A stretch of 64,000 bases of DNA from Apodemus sylvaticus (Eukaryota; Chordata; Mammalia; Rodentia; Muridae), in assembly GCF_947179515.1 (NCBI RefSeq), contig NC_067474.1:92569324-92633323 (forward strand), in the 5' to 3' direction. Both the position numbers and the translations under genes were made by a program. Below are positions 11,673 through 24,642 of the stretch, in pieces. The first letter of the stretch is position 1, and the number at the start of each line of letters is the position of its first letter. Below the pieces are notes generated by a model. The model was not told the DNA's origin. It made no database searches and saw only the letters and a program-made list of their open reading frames with translations.

Positions 11673-11843
11673 GAGGCCCCCGGTCCTGGAAAGGTTCAGT
11701 GCAGCAGTATAGGGTAATACCAGGATAGGAATCAGGAAGGGGTGGATGTGGGAACAGGGGGAGGGAAGAGTGCTTATGGAAGGGGGATAGAGGAAAGCAA
11801 AAATCATGTGAAATGTAAATAAAGAATATATCAAATAAAAAAC
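11673..11843 (+). mobile_element. 5'-truncated L1 3' UTR fragment
   Basis: GAGGCCCCCGGTCCTGG, CAGTGCAGCAGTATAGGG, a G-rich block and AATAAAGAATATATC identify the last 170 bases of an L1 3' UTR. The A-rich heptamer AAAAACA flanks it (11,666-11,672 and 11,844-11,850) and may be a short TSD, though it is too simple to be sure. Confidence 0.8.
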
Positions 11844-11850
11844 AAAAACA

Positions 11851-13150
11851 TTGAATGTATTAAAAAGTTTATTTATGAAAGTTCACATCTAAATATATTT
11901 CTTCACATGTTTTATGTAGAAGAATCTTTGGAGTAAAGAAACAAACTTCTCAATTGGAGTAAAGTCCTTTTTCAAGGGAGGAGAGCCCCAACTGGAAGAG
12001 TAAGCTGAAGAAAAGCCTATATATCAAAGAGGCCATAGGCCATAGGGGAGAATGTTCTTCTGTCTTTTTGTCAAATTGTCATATAGTCAAAATGTCTTCT
12101 ATATATCTGTGCTTGTGCCATAGACTAGGTCTGTTCACACATTGTATTAGAATGGGCAGTCTGGTAAATGATATCATACACTGGATAACATGCTGAGAAG
12201 AAGCAACAATTGAGTGTTCACCAAAGAAATAAGCCACCTATATTACTGCCTCCAAATCCCAAATAGAAAGATGGGCAGACTTAGAGAATAGAGTTGAAAG
12301 TTATGAAACACTGTCTTCTGAATATGTCACAAGCCTTCAGATCACGAATACACAGTAGCTGTTGCTGTCTCTGATCTGTACACAGAGAAGAGAGAGTACA
12401 TGGGAGGAAGAGTGGATCCAGAAAGGGCAGAGGGACAGCAGGGATAAGAGAGAGTAGTCAAGGGTAACTATGATAATATATTCCTTGTATACAATTGTCA
12501 AACTGTGGTGGCACTTGCCAGTAGGATTTTCTGAAGGAGGTGGAGGTAAGAGAATCACTAAAATATTTTAAAAGATAACTCTCCCACTATTTGGGGGATT
12601 TTCGCAATTTCCAGTCAGACCTATTTGATTGTCCAAATGATTCTCAGATTATGCTCTGTCCTTCAGTAGCTCTCATTCACTTAAAAAAATGTCCATTTGG
12701 AAAGCTCATTTGGCTTTGAGGAACATCATGAATAATAATATCATCTACAAACCAAAGTATTATAAAAACTAAGTTATAAAACATTGACTGAAAGCAAATG
12801 ATTTCAAATTTATATACGTTTTATGTATTATATAATTTGCACTTAATTCTATAAAGACACAAAAATTGATATATACTAAATACTATTTTAAATAAAGTTA
12901 GAGGGTGAAACCTGTTTTCAAAGCACAGAAATGCAGAAGATTTGCTAATGAAACATCCACAGTGATTCTCCATATAAACACATCGATTACATGCAGTAGA
13001 CAGAAACTACTTCTGCCTTTCCATTTTGATCTACCTGTATGTCCATATGCCGATGTGTGTATATATAAAAGAAAATAAAAAGCAGAATCAAATCAACACT
13101 GCTTATGTTGAAAAGATGGTGTATTAAGATTCCCAATGGAACATATCCAA
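11851..13150. other. Unassigned stretch
   Basis: No gene recognised; the 73-codon minus ORF at 12,337-12,558 shows no motif. Confidence 0.5.
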
Positions 13151-13164
13151 GTTATAAATGTATA

Positions 13165-13305
13165 TGTTTTGCATGTGCATGTGCTTGTGCATGTGCATGT
13201 TTATGCATACATGTACATGTATGTGTACGTGTAAATGTGTGTGTGTGTATCTGTGCGACTGAGTGGGTGTGAATGTGTGAATAGGTATGTGTGTGTGAGT
13301 GTATT
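13165..13305. repeat. Imperfect TG/TGCA-rich repeat
   Basis: GCATGTGCATGTGC units pass into a TG-rich run; an alternating purine-pyrimidine tract of about 140 bases. Confidence 0.9.
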
Positions 13306-13309
13306 AAAC

Positions 13310-14185
13310 TAGCATTAAAATGACCAAAAGAGCTTAATCATATCTGAGAAGCTGACAGGTTATTTTATATTATCTTTAATTCTGATTTTTTTACATGTGG
13401 ATATTCATCATTCCAGTATGTTTGAAGAATATAAGTGTCAACTTGCAAATATTACAAGTTGAAATTAAAATACTACTTTCTATTTGTTGCTTTTGAGTTT
13501 AAGTCACTGTCGAGAACACTGGAATCTACCAAAAAATAATGCTAGTGTTCAATACTAAACACCTTGTTTCTTGCTGCACTAGTTCTATGATGTTTTAGTC
13601 TATTTAGACTGTATTTGATCTGGCTTAATTGTTCTTATATTTATTATTTTTTATCTATTTAATAGGCTTCAAATACCAAAGAGATTGGTAGCTATGACAT
13701 TGCGCTTAGTGTGAGGGCCTTAGTTCTAGATGATTGCTTTGATACAGCATGCGTTGAGGAACAGTAATCTGGTTTGACTATACATTCAATTTGTGAACCT
13801 GGAGCCCTTGTTTCCAAACTTCTATCTTCCTTAAGATAGTAGCGTAACATACATGCTTCTAACAATGACATAAGTACACTCTGCAGTCATCTGGCCACTG
13901 TGTCTCTTGAATGCTTTTGGAAATGTGGGGAAATAAGCTGATGAAGGAAAGTAAAGTTGCTGTGCCATCAGGCTTCCATTGACTCCAAATCATTGCTCTA
14001 TGTCTCCTTGGGATTTGAAAAAAAAAAGTTGTTTTCTTCTGGTTTGTTTTTTAGAGGGCAGCTCTCAGGGTATGGCAAAAGAGGATATTTTAACTACTTC
14101 TTTCCAATGAAGGTTTTTATTCTACTTTGGAATTCAGTAAATATATATATGCTGGTGAGCCAGGACAAATAATTAAGGACTTTGT
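13310..14185. other. Unassigned stretch
   Basis: No gene or family-level repeat recognised. Confidence 0.5.
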
Positions 14186-14187
14186 GG

Positions 14188-14950
14188 ATATTTTCTTTAT
14201 TCACATTTCAAATGGTATCCAGGTCTTCCCTCCTGAAATCCCCTATTCCATACCCTCTCTCCCTTCCTCTATGAGGGCACTCCCCTACCCACCCACCCAC
14301 TCCTGGCTTCCCACCCAAGCATTCCCCTACACTGGAACATTGAACCCCCACAAGACCAAGTGCTGCTGCTCCCACTGAAGTCCAACAAGGCCATCGTCTG
14401 CCACATAGGCCGCCAGAGCTATGGGTCCCTCCATGTGTACTCTTTGGTTGGTCCAGTCCCTGGGGCCTCCTAGGGATCTGACAAGTTAACACTGTTGCTC
14501 CCCCACCACGGGGCTGCAAATCCACTCAGCTCCTTCAGTCCCTTCTCCAAGTCCTCCATCTGAGACCCCAGTACTCAGTCCAATGGTTGGCTACTAGCAT
14601 CTGCCTCTGTATTTGTCAGGTTCTGGCAGCGTCTCTCAGGAGACAGCCATATCAGGCTTCCATCAGCAAGTACTTACTAGCATCCACAATTGTGTCTGAG
14701 TTTGGTGACTGTATATGGGATGGATCCCCAGGTGGGGCAGTCTCTGGATGGCCTTTCCTTCAGTCTCTGCTCCACTAGTTTTCTCCATATTTCCTCCCGT
14801 GAGTATTTTGTTCCTCCTTTTAAGAAGCACTGAAGCATCCACACTTTGGTCTTCTTTCTTCTTGAGCTTCACATAGCTTTTGGGTATTTTGAGCTTTGGG
14901 GCTAATGTCTACTTATCAGTGAGTGCATATTATGTGTGTTTTTTCTACTA
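14188..14950 (-). mobile_element. 5'-truncated Lx-type L1 3' end
   Basis: Reads antisense through an Lx-type 3' UTR: TTCACATTTCAAATGGTATCC, the C-rich ACCCACCCACCCACTCC block, CCATGTGTACTCTTTGGTTGG, CTTCTTTCTTCTTGAGCTTC, then the final ORF2 codons at TTATCAGTGAGTGCATAT. Its GC content is well above its flanks, which explains the chance ORFs on both strands (for example 14,208-14,525). Homology stops at about 14,945; no TSD found. Confidence 0.85.
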
Positions 14951-16340
14951 AGCATGTATATTTGTTTGACCACATTACATCATGAATTATCTAGAAAATG
15001 GTCTCTATTCACCTCTTCAAATTCTATTTAATAACTGATTATCTTTTCCATGCCTACACAATTCTCTCACATTTTTTCTCATAGAAGGAACTGGAGAATC
15101 ACATAACCATTGAATTGAAAAGTGTGAGCAATTATTTTGTTCCAGAAATTGGGAGAAAACAGAAACATTAAATACATTCTCAAGGGAGTCTCAGGTAGGA
15201 CAGACAAGATAAAAACAAACAGGAACAATAAAATACACAGAAACTTATTTTGAAACACTAGGTTGAAAACAGAATCAGGAATCCTATCTCTTTTGAAGTC
15301 AGAGAGAGCCTTTCATCACAGGACATTTAATTATTTGTATTATTACATCAATATTCAGAAATTAGAAAGCCCAGACTTTTAAGGGTTTTAATTCATATGG
15401 TGCCAATATCTGAAGCAAATCTATTGGAACATGGGCCCTTACTTTGTATCATAAGTAATAATAAGATATTAATCTTTTTTAGAGTGTGAATGTCTCATAT
15501 CAAAACATGTATAATCTCTGTACTAATTACAAATATATATGGCTTCTCCATTTCAACCACCTGGGACACATTTGATGATCCTAGGAAGTAATATTAAAAA
15601 TCAGTCCATGTCTGATATTTGTCTAAAATTAATAATAAACAGCTGTTTCCTAAATGTCAGGTTCTTTACAAATTAATAGACCTATCATCATATATACCAG
15701 TCTCTCAGCGCTTTCAAACCTTGACCCAGAGCCATGTTTTAATCAAAACTCTTGGTCTCACCATGTTACCTAATTTGCTACAGTGGTGATACTGTTATTT
15801 TTCACTCTGTAGTAGATAAAACAATCACTTTGAACCAGACAGACTGTCAGTTCTCATTACTCTAGGTTAGCCTGACATGCCATACAAAATTAACCATCAT
15901 GTGAGAGAAGTCACAGTAATCATGAATGGCTTCATGGTAATAATCAATATAAATCTGGCATTTGATTCTGAAATCAATTATGGCAAAATATTTTAGACTC
16001 AGACTTCTTGCAAGGGAATCTATTGAACTATAATGTGTCATTAAAATTAAAGACTGATAAGTCTTAAAGTCTAGAGATGTCATATACCCCTGTGGTTGTA
16101 TGTGTTAGAGTTTAAATCAATAAGACTTGAAAAGAGTAGAAATGCCAGGACTGTTCAAATTTAACCATGAATGATGAAAATGTTCTGAGCAACAACTTGC
16201 TGAAATCTACAACTCTGTTTTTGGAAGAAATATAAATAGTTTGCATACAAAGATCTGTCTGAGGATGATTGAGTGTATAGGTTATGCATGATCTATGTTC
16301 ATTTGCTTGGAATATGTGGTTTCTAATTTCTTTTCCAAAA
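14951..16340. other. Unassigned stretch
   Basis: AT-rich DNA without recognisable gene or repeat. Confidence 0.5.
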
Positions 16341-16354
16341 AAAAAAAAAAACAG

Positions 16355-16510
16355 CTGTAGAGATGGCTCAAGAACAAAGGTTATTTGCTTCTGTTGCAGA
16401 GGATATGTGTTCACTTATCATCATCATATGAAACTTCTGTAACTACAGTCCAGGAGGATATATGTTTCTCTTCTGAGCATTGAGGGAAACAGGAACACAG
16501 ATGGACATGT
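16355..16510 (+). mobile_element. B2/B3-type SINE, diverged
   Basis: CAGCTGTAGAGATGGCTCAAG matches the tRNA-derived head (pol III A box) of B2/B3-type SINEs. It continues with GTTGCAGAGGATATGTGTTCA, CTGTAACTACAGTCCAGG and TTCTCTTCTGAGCATTGAGG, and ends in a CATA microsatellite tail. A run of 15 A lies directly upstream. B3 is the best subfamily guess. Confidence 0.7.
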
Positions 16511-16513
16511 AGA

Positions 16514-16590
16514 GTATATACATACATACATAAATACATACATACATACATACATACATATAATACATACATACATACAATACATACATA
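16514..16590. repeat. (CATA)n microsatellite
   Basis: Tandem CATA units with a few interruptions; the 3' tail of the adjacent SINE. Confidence 0.95.
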
Positions 16591-17700
16591 GCAAAGCCAA
16601 TAGTTTATTATATCATAATTATATTTAGTATTTGTATCAGTAAAATTCCAAGAAATTTGGGACAATAGTGGTTGGGAGTTAATCCTGGGTCTTTATGAGC
16701 TATGTCAACCCCTACAAACATATGTTTTGACTTTGCGATTTTAAGCTTACATAACTTAAGATAGTACAAAGTTTAAATAAAGTTTAAATAAAGTTTCACT
16801 ATATTGCCATATTTCCCAAAGGATAACTTATAAAATAGTACTTAATACACTCACTGATAAGTTCTGATGATCATTACTTTATTTAAAATTGTATGTCACT
16901 CATATAACACTAACATTAAATGTACTTTCAGTAATTGTGAGCTAACAAATTGTAATGATTTTCTGATCTCACTGAGAAACTTGCTAGTATTATCTGTTCC
17001 CAGTCACATTTTTTAACTCCAAATACTACTAAGCTCTGACCCTGCTATCATATTATCAGTATAATCTTTTCCTATTAGGAATGTATGCTAATACATGTGG
17101 TGTGACAGTCTTCATAGAGAAATGTGAATACACATCTACTGTTCCAAGATAACAAATTACCCACAAACCAAAATGTAAGTTATAAGTGACCCTTCACCCA
17201 AGATTGGCAGAACAATCTTTATTGAATAATTATATATAGAGAGATATTTGTATTTGAATTGATAATATCATTGTCTCTAATACTTATTTTGACTTACATA
17301 ACTGTAGCGTTGCTAGATTTTGAGTTAATTATTAGATGGCAAACTCATTTCAATTTTAAGTTTTTAAATTTACTTTTTACTGAGTTATAGTGTATTCTTT
17401 TAAAAGGATATGACATTTCATTTCTACTTACTATCAAAATCTTTATCTTTTAAATGGTAAACTTTAGCTCTTTATAACCAATTTGACCATGGATAGGTTT
17501 TAGTAGTAAATTTTCATGTCTCATGTAATTTTTAAAAAGAAAATTAACTTTCACTGAGTTCTTTTAAGTAAGTTTTCTTTTATTATTTTTGTTTTGCTTT
17601 CTTGGTTCATCAGCTTATAATTTTATGTTCTGAAAAACAAATTATTTTGTGCATAGTTACTCATTGCAATATGTAATTTATTTTAGTATAGAACAGACTT
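16591..17700. other. Unassigned AT-rich stretch
   Basis: No gene or repeat recognised. A small tandem duplication of AAAGTTTAAATA lies at about 16,769-16,795. Confidence 0.5.
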
Positions 17701-17707
17701 ATTTAGG

Positions 17708-17935
17708 ACATGGAAAGGGGAGTTGAGAAGGGAGCAGAGAAATATAGACAGTGAAAAGACAGATGGGGGGAGAGAGAGAGACAGAATGAGAGACAGAGAA
17801 AGAGAGACAGAGAGAAAGTGAAAGCAACCAGGAACATGTGGAATGAGGGGAAAGGAGAACTGGAGAGATGGGGAATGGGGTCAGGAAGAGAATCAGAGAG
17901 AGAAAGAAGGAACAGAGAGCAGTTAGTCATCACAA
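17708..17935. repeat. Purine-rich (GA) low-complexity tract
   Basis: About 230 bases of strongly strand-asymmetric purines (GGGGGGAGAGAGAGAGACAG-like). The minus-strand ORF here (17,703-17,951, Ser/Leu/Phe/Pro-rich) is a by-product. Confidence 0.9.
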
Positions 17936-17967
17936 TATGTGATCTCATCAAAATATAAGGTATTTTT

Positions 17968-18345
17968 TTATTGGTTAGTCTATCTACTTACATTTCAAAT
18001 GTTATCCCCCTTCCCAGTTTCCCTTCCACAAACCCCTTATCCCCTCCCCTTTGCCCTGCCTCTATCAATCCTGTCTCAAAGACCTAGCATTCCTCTGAGT
18101 CTTGGAGCTTTCACAGGACAAAGGGTCTCACCTCTGCTGCATTTACATAAGCAACTGGAACAATGGGTACCTCCATGGTTGGTGGCTTAGTCTCTGGGAG
18201 CTCTGCTAGATCTGATTGGTGGATGTTGTTTTTCCTATGTGTTTGCAAATACCTCCAGCTCCTTCAGTCCTTCCACCTAACTCCTCTACTGGGTCCACTA
18301 AGTTCAGTCCAATGGTTGTCTCCATGCATCTGAATCTGCGTTGGT

Positions 18346-18349
<4 letters not shown>
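17968..18349 (-). mobile_element. Lx-type L1 3' UTR fragment
   Basis: ACATTTCAAATGTTATCCCC, the pyrimidine-rich block, CCATGGTTGGTGGCTTAGTC and CAGTCCAATGGTTGTCTCC give the antisense 3' UTR of an Lx-type L1. The 5' side of the element ends abruptly in a long AT microsatellite. Confidence 0.8.

Positions 18350-18409
<60 letters not shown>
18350..18409. repeat. (AT)n microsatellite
   Basis: About 60 bases of uninterrupted AT at the end of the Lx fragment. An Ile/Tyr ORF crossing it is an artefact. Confidence 0.97.
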
Positions 18410-18412
<3 letters not shown>

Positions 18413-18587
18413 ATATTTTACTATAATGTATGTATGAATCCTACAATATATTTTTATTTTCTACTGTTTTAATCATTCATTGCCACTGTGAATATATAAT
18501 AAACAACTGATTATCCATATGGTATACTTTTCCTTTAAATTATTATTTTTTTTGTGAATTGTAGCATGTTTATTCTTCTTTTTTTAA

Positions 18588-18837
18588 ACTTCTTTTATTC
18601 GATATATTTTTTATTTACATTTCGAATGATTTCCCCTTTTCTAGCCTTCCACTCCCCGAAAGTCCCATAAGCCCCCTTCTCTCCCCCTGTCCTCCCACCC
18701 ACCCCTTCCCCCTTCCCCGTTCTGGTTTTGCCAAATACTGCTTAACTGAGTCTTTCCAGAACAAGGGGCCACTCTTCCTTTCTTCTTGTACCTCACTTGA
18801 TGTGTGGATTATGCTTTGGGTATTCCAGTTTTCTAGG
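18588..18837 (-). other. L1 3' UTR
   Basis: Short 3' UTR with the TTTCCCCTTTTCTAG and CCACTCCCCGAAAG blocks, between the ATTCGATATA tail and the ORF2 stop. Confidence 0.9.
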
Positions 18838-21800
18838 TTAGTATCCACTTATTAGTGAGTGCATACCATGATTCACCTTTTGAGTCTGGGTTACCTCACT
18901 TAGTATGATGTTCTCTAGCTCCATCCATTTGCCTAAGAATTTCATGAATTCATTGTTTCTAATGGCTGAATAGTACTTCATTGTGTAGATATACCACATT
19001 TTTGCATCCACTCTTCTGTTGAGGGATACCAGGATTCTTTCCAGCATCTGGCAATTATAAATAGGGCTGCTATGAACATAGTAGAGCATGTATCCTTATT
19101 ACATGGTGGGGAATCCTCTGGGTATATGCCCAGGAGTGGTATAGCAGGATCTTCTGAAGTGAGGTGCCCAGTTTTCAGAGGAACCACCAGACTTATTTCC
19201 AGAGTGGTTGTAACAATTTGCAACCCCACCAGCACTGGAGGAGTGTTCCTCTTTCTCCACATCCTCTCCAACACCTGCTGTCTCCTGAATTTTTAATCTT
19301 AGCCATTCTGACTGGTGTAAGGTAAAATCTCAGGGTTGTTTTGATTTGCATTTCCCTAATGACTAATGAAGTTGAGCATTTTTTAAGATGTTTCTCCGCC
19401 ATCCGAAGTTCTTCAGGTGAGAATTCTTTGTTTAACTCTGTACCCCATTTTTTAATAGGGTTGTTTGGTTTTCTGGAGTCTAACTTCTTGAGTTCTTTAT
19501 ATATATTGGATATTAGCACTCTATCTGTTGTAGGATTGGTGAAGATCTTTTCCCAATTTGTTGGTTGCTGATTTGTCCTTTTGATGGTGTCCTTTGCCTT
19601 ACAGAAACTTTGTAATTTTATGAGGTCCCATTTGTCAATTCTTGCTCTTAGATCATATGCTATGGGTGTTCTGTTCAGAAACGTTCTCCCTGTACCGATG
19701 TCCTCAAGTGTCTTCCCCAGTTTCTTTTCTATTAGCTTCAGAGTGTCTGGGTTTTTGTGGAGGTCCTTGATCCATTTGGATTTGAGCTTAGTACAAAGAG
19801 ACAAAGATGGATCAATTCGCATTCTTCTGCATGCTGACCTCCAGTTGAACCAGCACCATTTGTTGAAAAGGCTATTGTTTTTCCATTGGATGTTTTCAGC
19901 CCCTTTGTCCAGGATCAAGTGGCCATAGGTGTGTGGGTTCATTTCGGGGTCTTCAATCCTGTTCCATTGATCTGCCTGCCTGTCACTGTACCAATACCAT
20001 GCAGTTTTTAACACTATTGCTAGGTAATATTGCTTGAGGTCAGGGATACTGATTCCCCCAGACTTTCTTTTGTTGCTGAGAATAGTTTTAGCTATCCTGG
20101 GTTTTTTGTTATTCCAGATGAATTTGATAATTGCTCTTTCAAGCTCTGTGAAGAATTGAGTTGGGATTTTGATGGGTATTGCATTGAATCTGCATATTGC
20201 TTTTGGCAAATGGCCATTTTAACTATATTGATCCTGCCGATCCATGAGCATGGGAGGTTTTCCCATTTTTTGAGGTCTTCTTCCATTTCTTTCTTCAGAG
20301 TCTTGAAGTTCTTGTCATACAGATCTTTTTACATGTGTGGTGAGAGTCACCCCAAGATACTTTATACTGTTTGTGGCTATTGTGAAGGGGGTCATTTCCC
20401 TAATTTCTTTCTCAGTCTGCTTATCCTTTGAGTATATGAAGGCCACTGATTTGCTTGAGTTGATTTTATAACCTGCCACTTTGCTGAAGTTGTTTATCAG
20501 CTGTAGGAGTTCTCTAGTGGAGTTTTTTGGGTCACTTAGGTAGACTATCATGTCATCTGCAAATAATGATAGTTTGACTTCTTCCTTTCCAATTTGTATC
20601 CCTTTGACCTCCTTATGTTGCCAAATTGCCGGAGCTTGTACCTCAAGTACAATATTGAAAAGATAAGGAGAAAGGGAGCAGCCCTGTCTAGTCCCTGATT
20701 TTAGTGGGATTGCTTCAAGTTTCTCTCCATTTAGTTTGATGCTGGCTACCAGTTTGCTGTATATTGCTTTTACTATGTTTAGGTATGGGCCTTGAATTCC
20801 TGTTCTTTCCAAGACGTTAAGCATGAAAGGATGCTGAATTTTGTCAAATGCTTTTTCAGCATCCAATGAAATGACCATGTGGTTTTTTTCTTTGAGTTTG
20901 TTTATGTATGGATTTCCGTATATTGAACCAACCCTGCATCCCTGGGATAAAGCCTACTTGATCATGGTGGATGATCGTTTTGTTGTGTTCTTGGATTCGG
21001 TTGGCAAGAATTTTATTGAGTATTTTTGCATCGATGTTCATAAGGCAGATTGGTCTGAAGTTCTCTTTCTTTGTTGGATCTTTGTGTGGTTTTGGTATCA
21101 GCGTAATTGTGGCTTTGTAGAAGGAATTGGGTAGTGTTCCTTCTGTTTCTATTTTGTGGAATAGTTTGAAGAGTATTGGTGTTAAGTCTTTTTTGAGGGT
21201 CTGATAGCATTCTGCACTGAAACCATCTGGTCCTGTGGTTTTTTTTTGGTTGGAAGACTTTCTATGACTCCTTCTATTTCTTTAGGCATTATGGGACTGT
21301 TTAGATGGTCTAGTTGGTCCTGATTTAATTTTGGTATTTGGTATCTGTCAAGGAAATTGTCCATTTCCTCCACATTCTCCAGTTTTGTTGAGTATAGGCT
21401 CTTGTAGTAGGATCTAATGATTTTTTTGGATTTCCTCAGTTTCTATTGTTATATCCCCCTTTTCATTTCTAGTTTTGTTAATTTGGATACTTTTTCTGTG
21501 CCCTTTGGTCAGTCTGGCTAAGGGTTTATCTCCAACTCCTGGATTTGTTAATTCTTTGTACGGTTCTCTTTGTTTCCAATTGATTGATTTCAGCCCTGAG
21601 TTTGATGATTTCCTGTCTTCTACTCCTCCTGGGTGAATTGGCTTCTTTTTGTTCCAGGATTTTCAGGTGTGTCGTTAAGCTGCTAGTGTATGCTCTCTCC
21701 ATTTTCTTTTTGGAGGCACTCAGGGCTATGAGTTTTCCTGTTAGCACTGCTTTCATTGTGTCCCAAAGATTTGGGTATGTTGTGTCTTCATTTTCATTAA

Positions 21801-21964
21801 ATTCTTAAAAGTCTCTGATTTCTTTCTTTATTTCTTCTTTGTCCAAGGTGTCATTGAGTAGAGTATTATTCAGCCTCCATGTGTATGTGTCCTTTCTGTT
21901 GTTTTTGTTGCTATTGAAAACCACTCTTACACCATAGTGATCTGATAGGAGGCATGGAATTAGT
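18838..21964 (-). pseudogene. L1 ORF2, 5'-truncated and frameshifted
   Basis: ORF2p is the L1 endonuclease/reverse transcriptase. Present here in order are the part after the endonuclease (frame pieces at about 21,756-21,526 and 21,373-21,182), the RT domain with FADDMIVYLSD near 20,550, and a long open piece at 20,209-19,193. That piece carries the region up to the Cys-rich motif CWRGCGERGTLLQCWWGCK. The last piece ends GMHSLISGY at 18,838. Indels at about 20,330 (a T insertion), 20,910 and 21,240, among others, break the frame. The catalytic endonuclease N-terminus is absent, so the element cannot be active. Confidence 0.9.
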
Positions 21965-24584
21965 TCCTGGAACTGATTCCCCTGGAAGTTCTTTTACTGT
22001 TGAGAATAGCTTTACCTATCCTTGGTTTTTTTCTTATTCCAGATGAATTTGAGAATTGCTCTTTTGAACTCTATGAGAAACTGAGTTGGGATTTTGATGG
22101 GCATTGCACTGATTCTGTATGTTGCTTTTGGAAAGATGGCTATTTTTACTATATTAATCCTGCCAATCCATGAGCATGGAAGATTTTTCCATTTTCTGAG
22201 GTCTTCTTTGATTTCCTTCTTCAGAGACCTGAAGTTCTTGTCACACTGATCTTTCACTCCTTTGGTTAGAGTCACCATAATATACTTTATATTGTTTCTG
22301 GCTATTGTGAAGGGTGTCATTACCCTAATTTCTTTCTCAGCCTGTTTATTCTTTGAATATAGAAAGGCTACCGGTTTGCTTGAGTTGATTTGATAACCAG
22401 TCACTGTGCTAAAGTTCTTTCTCAGCTGTAGGTGTTCTCTGGTGGAGTTTTTAGGCCACTTAAGTATACTATCATATCATCTGCAAATAGTGATAGTTTG
22501 GCTTCTTCCTTTCCAATTTCCTTTTGACCTCCTTATGTTGTCTAATTCCTCTAGCTAATATATCAAGTACTATATTGAAAAGATATGGAGAGTAGGGGCA
22601 GACTTGTCTAGTCCCTGATTTTAGTGGGATTGCTTCAAGTTTCTTTTCAGTTAGTTTGATGTTGGCTACTGGTTTGCTGTATATTGCTTTTACTATATTT
22701 AGGTATGGGCCTTGATTTTCTGTTCTTTCTAAGGCTTTTAGCATGAAAGGATGCTGAATTTTGTCAAATGCTTTTTCAACATCTAATGAAATGACCATGT
22801 TGCTCTTTTCTTTGCGTTTGTTTATGTAGTAGATTGCATTGATGGATTTCCATATATTGAACCATCCCTGCATCCCGAGGTTGAAGCCTACTTGATCATG
22901 GTGAATGATCGTTTTTATGTGTTCTTGGATTCGATTGGCAATTTTATTGAGTATTTTTGCATTCATATTCATAAGGGAAATCAGTCTGTAGTTCTCCTTC
23001 TTTGTTGGATCTTTGTGTGGTTTGTTATCAGTGTAATTATGGCTTCCTAGAATGAGTTGGGTAATGTTACTTCTGTTTCTATTTTGTGGAATAGTTTGAA
23101 GAATATTGGTGTTAGGTCTTCTTTGAAGGTCTGATAGAATTCTCCACTACACCATCTGGTCCTGTGCTTTATTTTGTTTGTTTGTTTGTTTGTTTGTTTT
23201 TGATTAGAAAACTTTCTATGACCCCTTCTATTTCTTTAGGGGTTATGGGAGTGTTTAGATGATCTATTTGATCGTGATTTAATTTTGCTATTTGGTATCT
23301 GTCTAGGAAATTGTCTATTTCCTCCTGATTTTCCAGTTTTGTTGAGTATAGGCTTTTGTAGTAGGATCTGATGATTTTTTGAATTTTCTCTGTTTCTGTT
23401 GTTATATCTCCCTTTTCATTTCCAATTATGTCAATTTGAATACTGTCTCTGTGCCCTTTGGTTAGTCTGGCCAAGGGTTTATCTATTTTGTTGATTTTCT
23501 TAAAGAACCAGCTCCTGGTTTTGTTGATTCTTTGTATAGTTCTCTTTGTTTCTACTTGATGATTTTAGCCTTGAGTTTGATGATCTCCTGTCTTCTTCTC
23601 CTCCTCAGAGAATTAGCTTCTTTTTGTTCCAGGGCTTTCTGGTATGTCATTGAGCTGCTAGTGTATACTCTCTCCCATTTCTTTTTGGCGGCACTCAGGG
23701 CTATGAATTTTCCTCTTAGCACTGCTTTCATTGTTTCCCATAGAGTTGGGTATGTTGTGCCTTATTTTCATTAAATTCTAAAAAGTCTCTGATTTCTTTC
23801 TTTATTTCTTCTTCGGCCTATGTATTATTGAGTAAAGTATTGTTTAGCCCCCATGTGTATATGGACTTTCTGTTGTTTTTGTTGCTATTGAAGACCACTT
23901 TTACTCCATAGTGATCTGATGGCAGGCATGGGATTAGTTCGATTTTCTTATATTTGTTGATTACTATCTTGTGACAGATATGGTCGATTTTTGAGAAAGT
24001 ACCATGAGTTGCTGAGAAAAAGGTATATTCTTTTTCCTTAGGATAAAATGTATATATATGTTAAATCCAATTGGTCCAAAGCGTCAATTAGTTTCACTGT
24101 GTCCCCATTTAGTTTCTGTTTTCCTGATTGGTCTAATGAGGACAGTGGAATATTGAAGTCACCCTTGTGTTAGGAGAAATGTGTGTTTTGAGTTTTAATA
24201 AATTTTCTTTTACGAATGAGAATGCCCTTGCATTTGGAGCATATATGTTCAGAATTGAGAGTTCTTCTTGGTGGATTTTTCCCTTAACCTGTAAGAAGTG
24301 TCATTCCCCGTCTCTTTTGAAGACTTCAGGTTGAAAGTCAATTTTATCTGATATTAGATTGGCTACTCTGGCTTGTTTCCTAAGAACATTTGCTTGCAAA
24401 ATTATTTTCCAGCCTTTTAATCTGAGGTAGTGTTTGTCTTTGACACTGAGGTGTGTTCCTGTAAGCAGCAAAATCTTGGGTCCTGTTTCCTTATCCAGTC
24501 TGTCAGTTTATGTCTTTTTATTGGGGAATTGAGTCCATTGATGTTAAGAGATATTAACGAATAGTGATTATTACTTCCTGCTAT
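21965..24584 (-). pseudogene. L1 ORF2, 3'-truncated
   Basis: Reading leftwards from 24,584: the start codon position is ATA rather than ATG. A diverged endonuclease region follows, then EEIDNFLDRYQ near 23,340, the RT core (FDKIQHPFMLKALERTENQGPYLN near 22,750) and the region after FADD down to 22,012. Many frameshifts and stops; a TTTG microsatellite (23,171-23,200) sits in frame. The thumb and Cys-rich C-terminus are missing. Non-functional. Confidence 0.85.
23169..23201. repeat. (TTTG)n microsatellite inside L1 ORF2
   Basis: Six or so TTTG units interrupt the ORF2 frame at a site that has a short T run in the other copies. Confidence 0.9.
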
Positions 24585-24642
24585 TTTTTAATGTTATTTT
24601 TACATTTGAGTGATATCCTCTTTTGGGTTTGATGAAAGAAAG

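Larger units (their letters stand above)
18588..21964 (-). mobile_element. 5'-truncated rat-type L1
   Basis: The 3' end at 18,588 carries the TTATTCGATATA box, followed by the conserved 3' UTR and ORF2 in antisense up to about 21,964. There the sequence switches abruptly to a different position of a second L1 in the same orientation. The element lacks ORF1, the 5' UTR and most of the endonuclease domain. I found no TSD, so the left and right edges may not be the original insertion edges. Confidence 0.9.

Noticed and set aside
14208..14525. 105-codon GC-rich minus ORF with Gly/Arg-rich text
   Set aside because: Lies entirely within an Lx-type L1 3' UTR, which is naturally GC-rich; no protein family seen.
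18216..18413. 65-codon plus ORF ending in an Ile/Tyr run
   Set aside because: Antisense of an L1 3' UTR running into an AT microsatellite.
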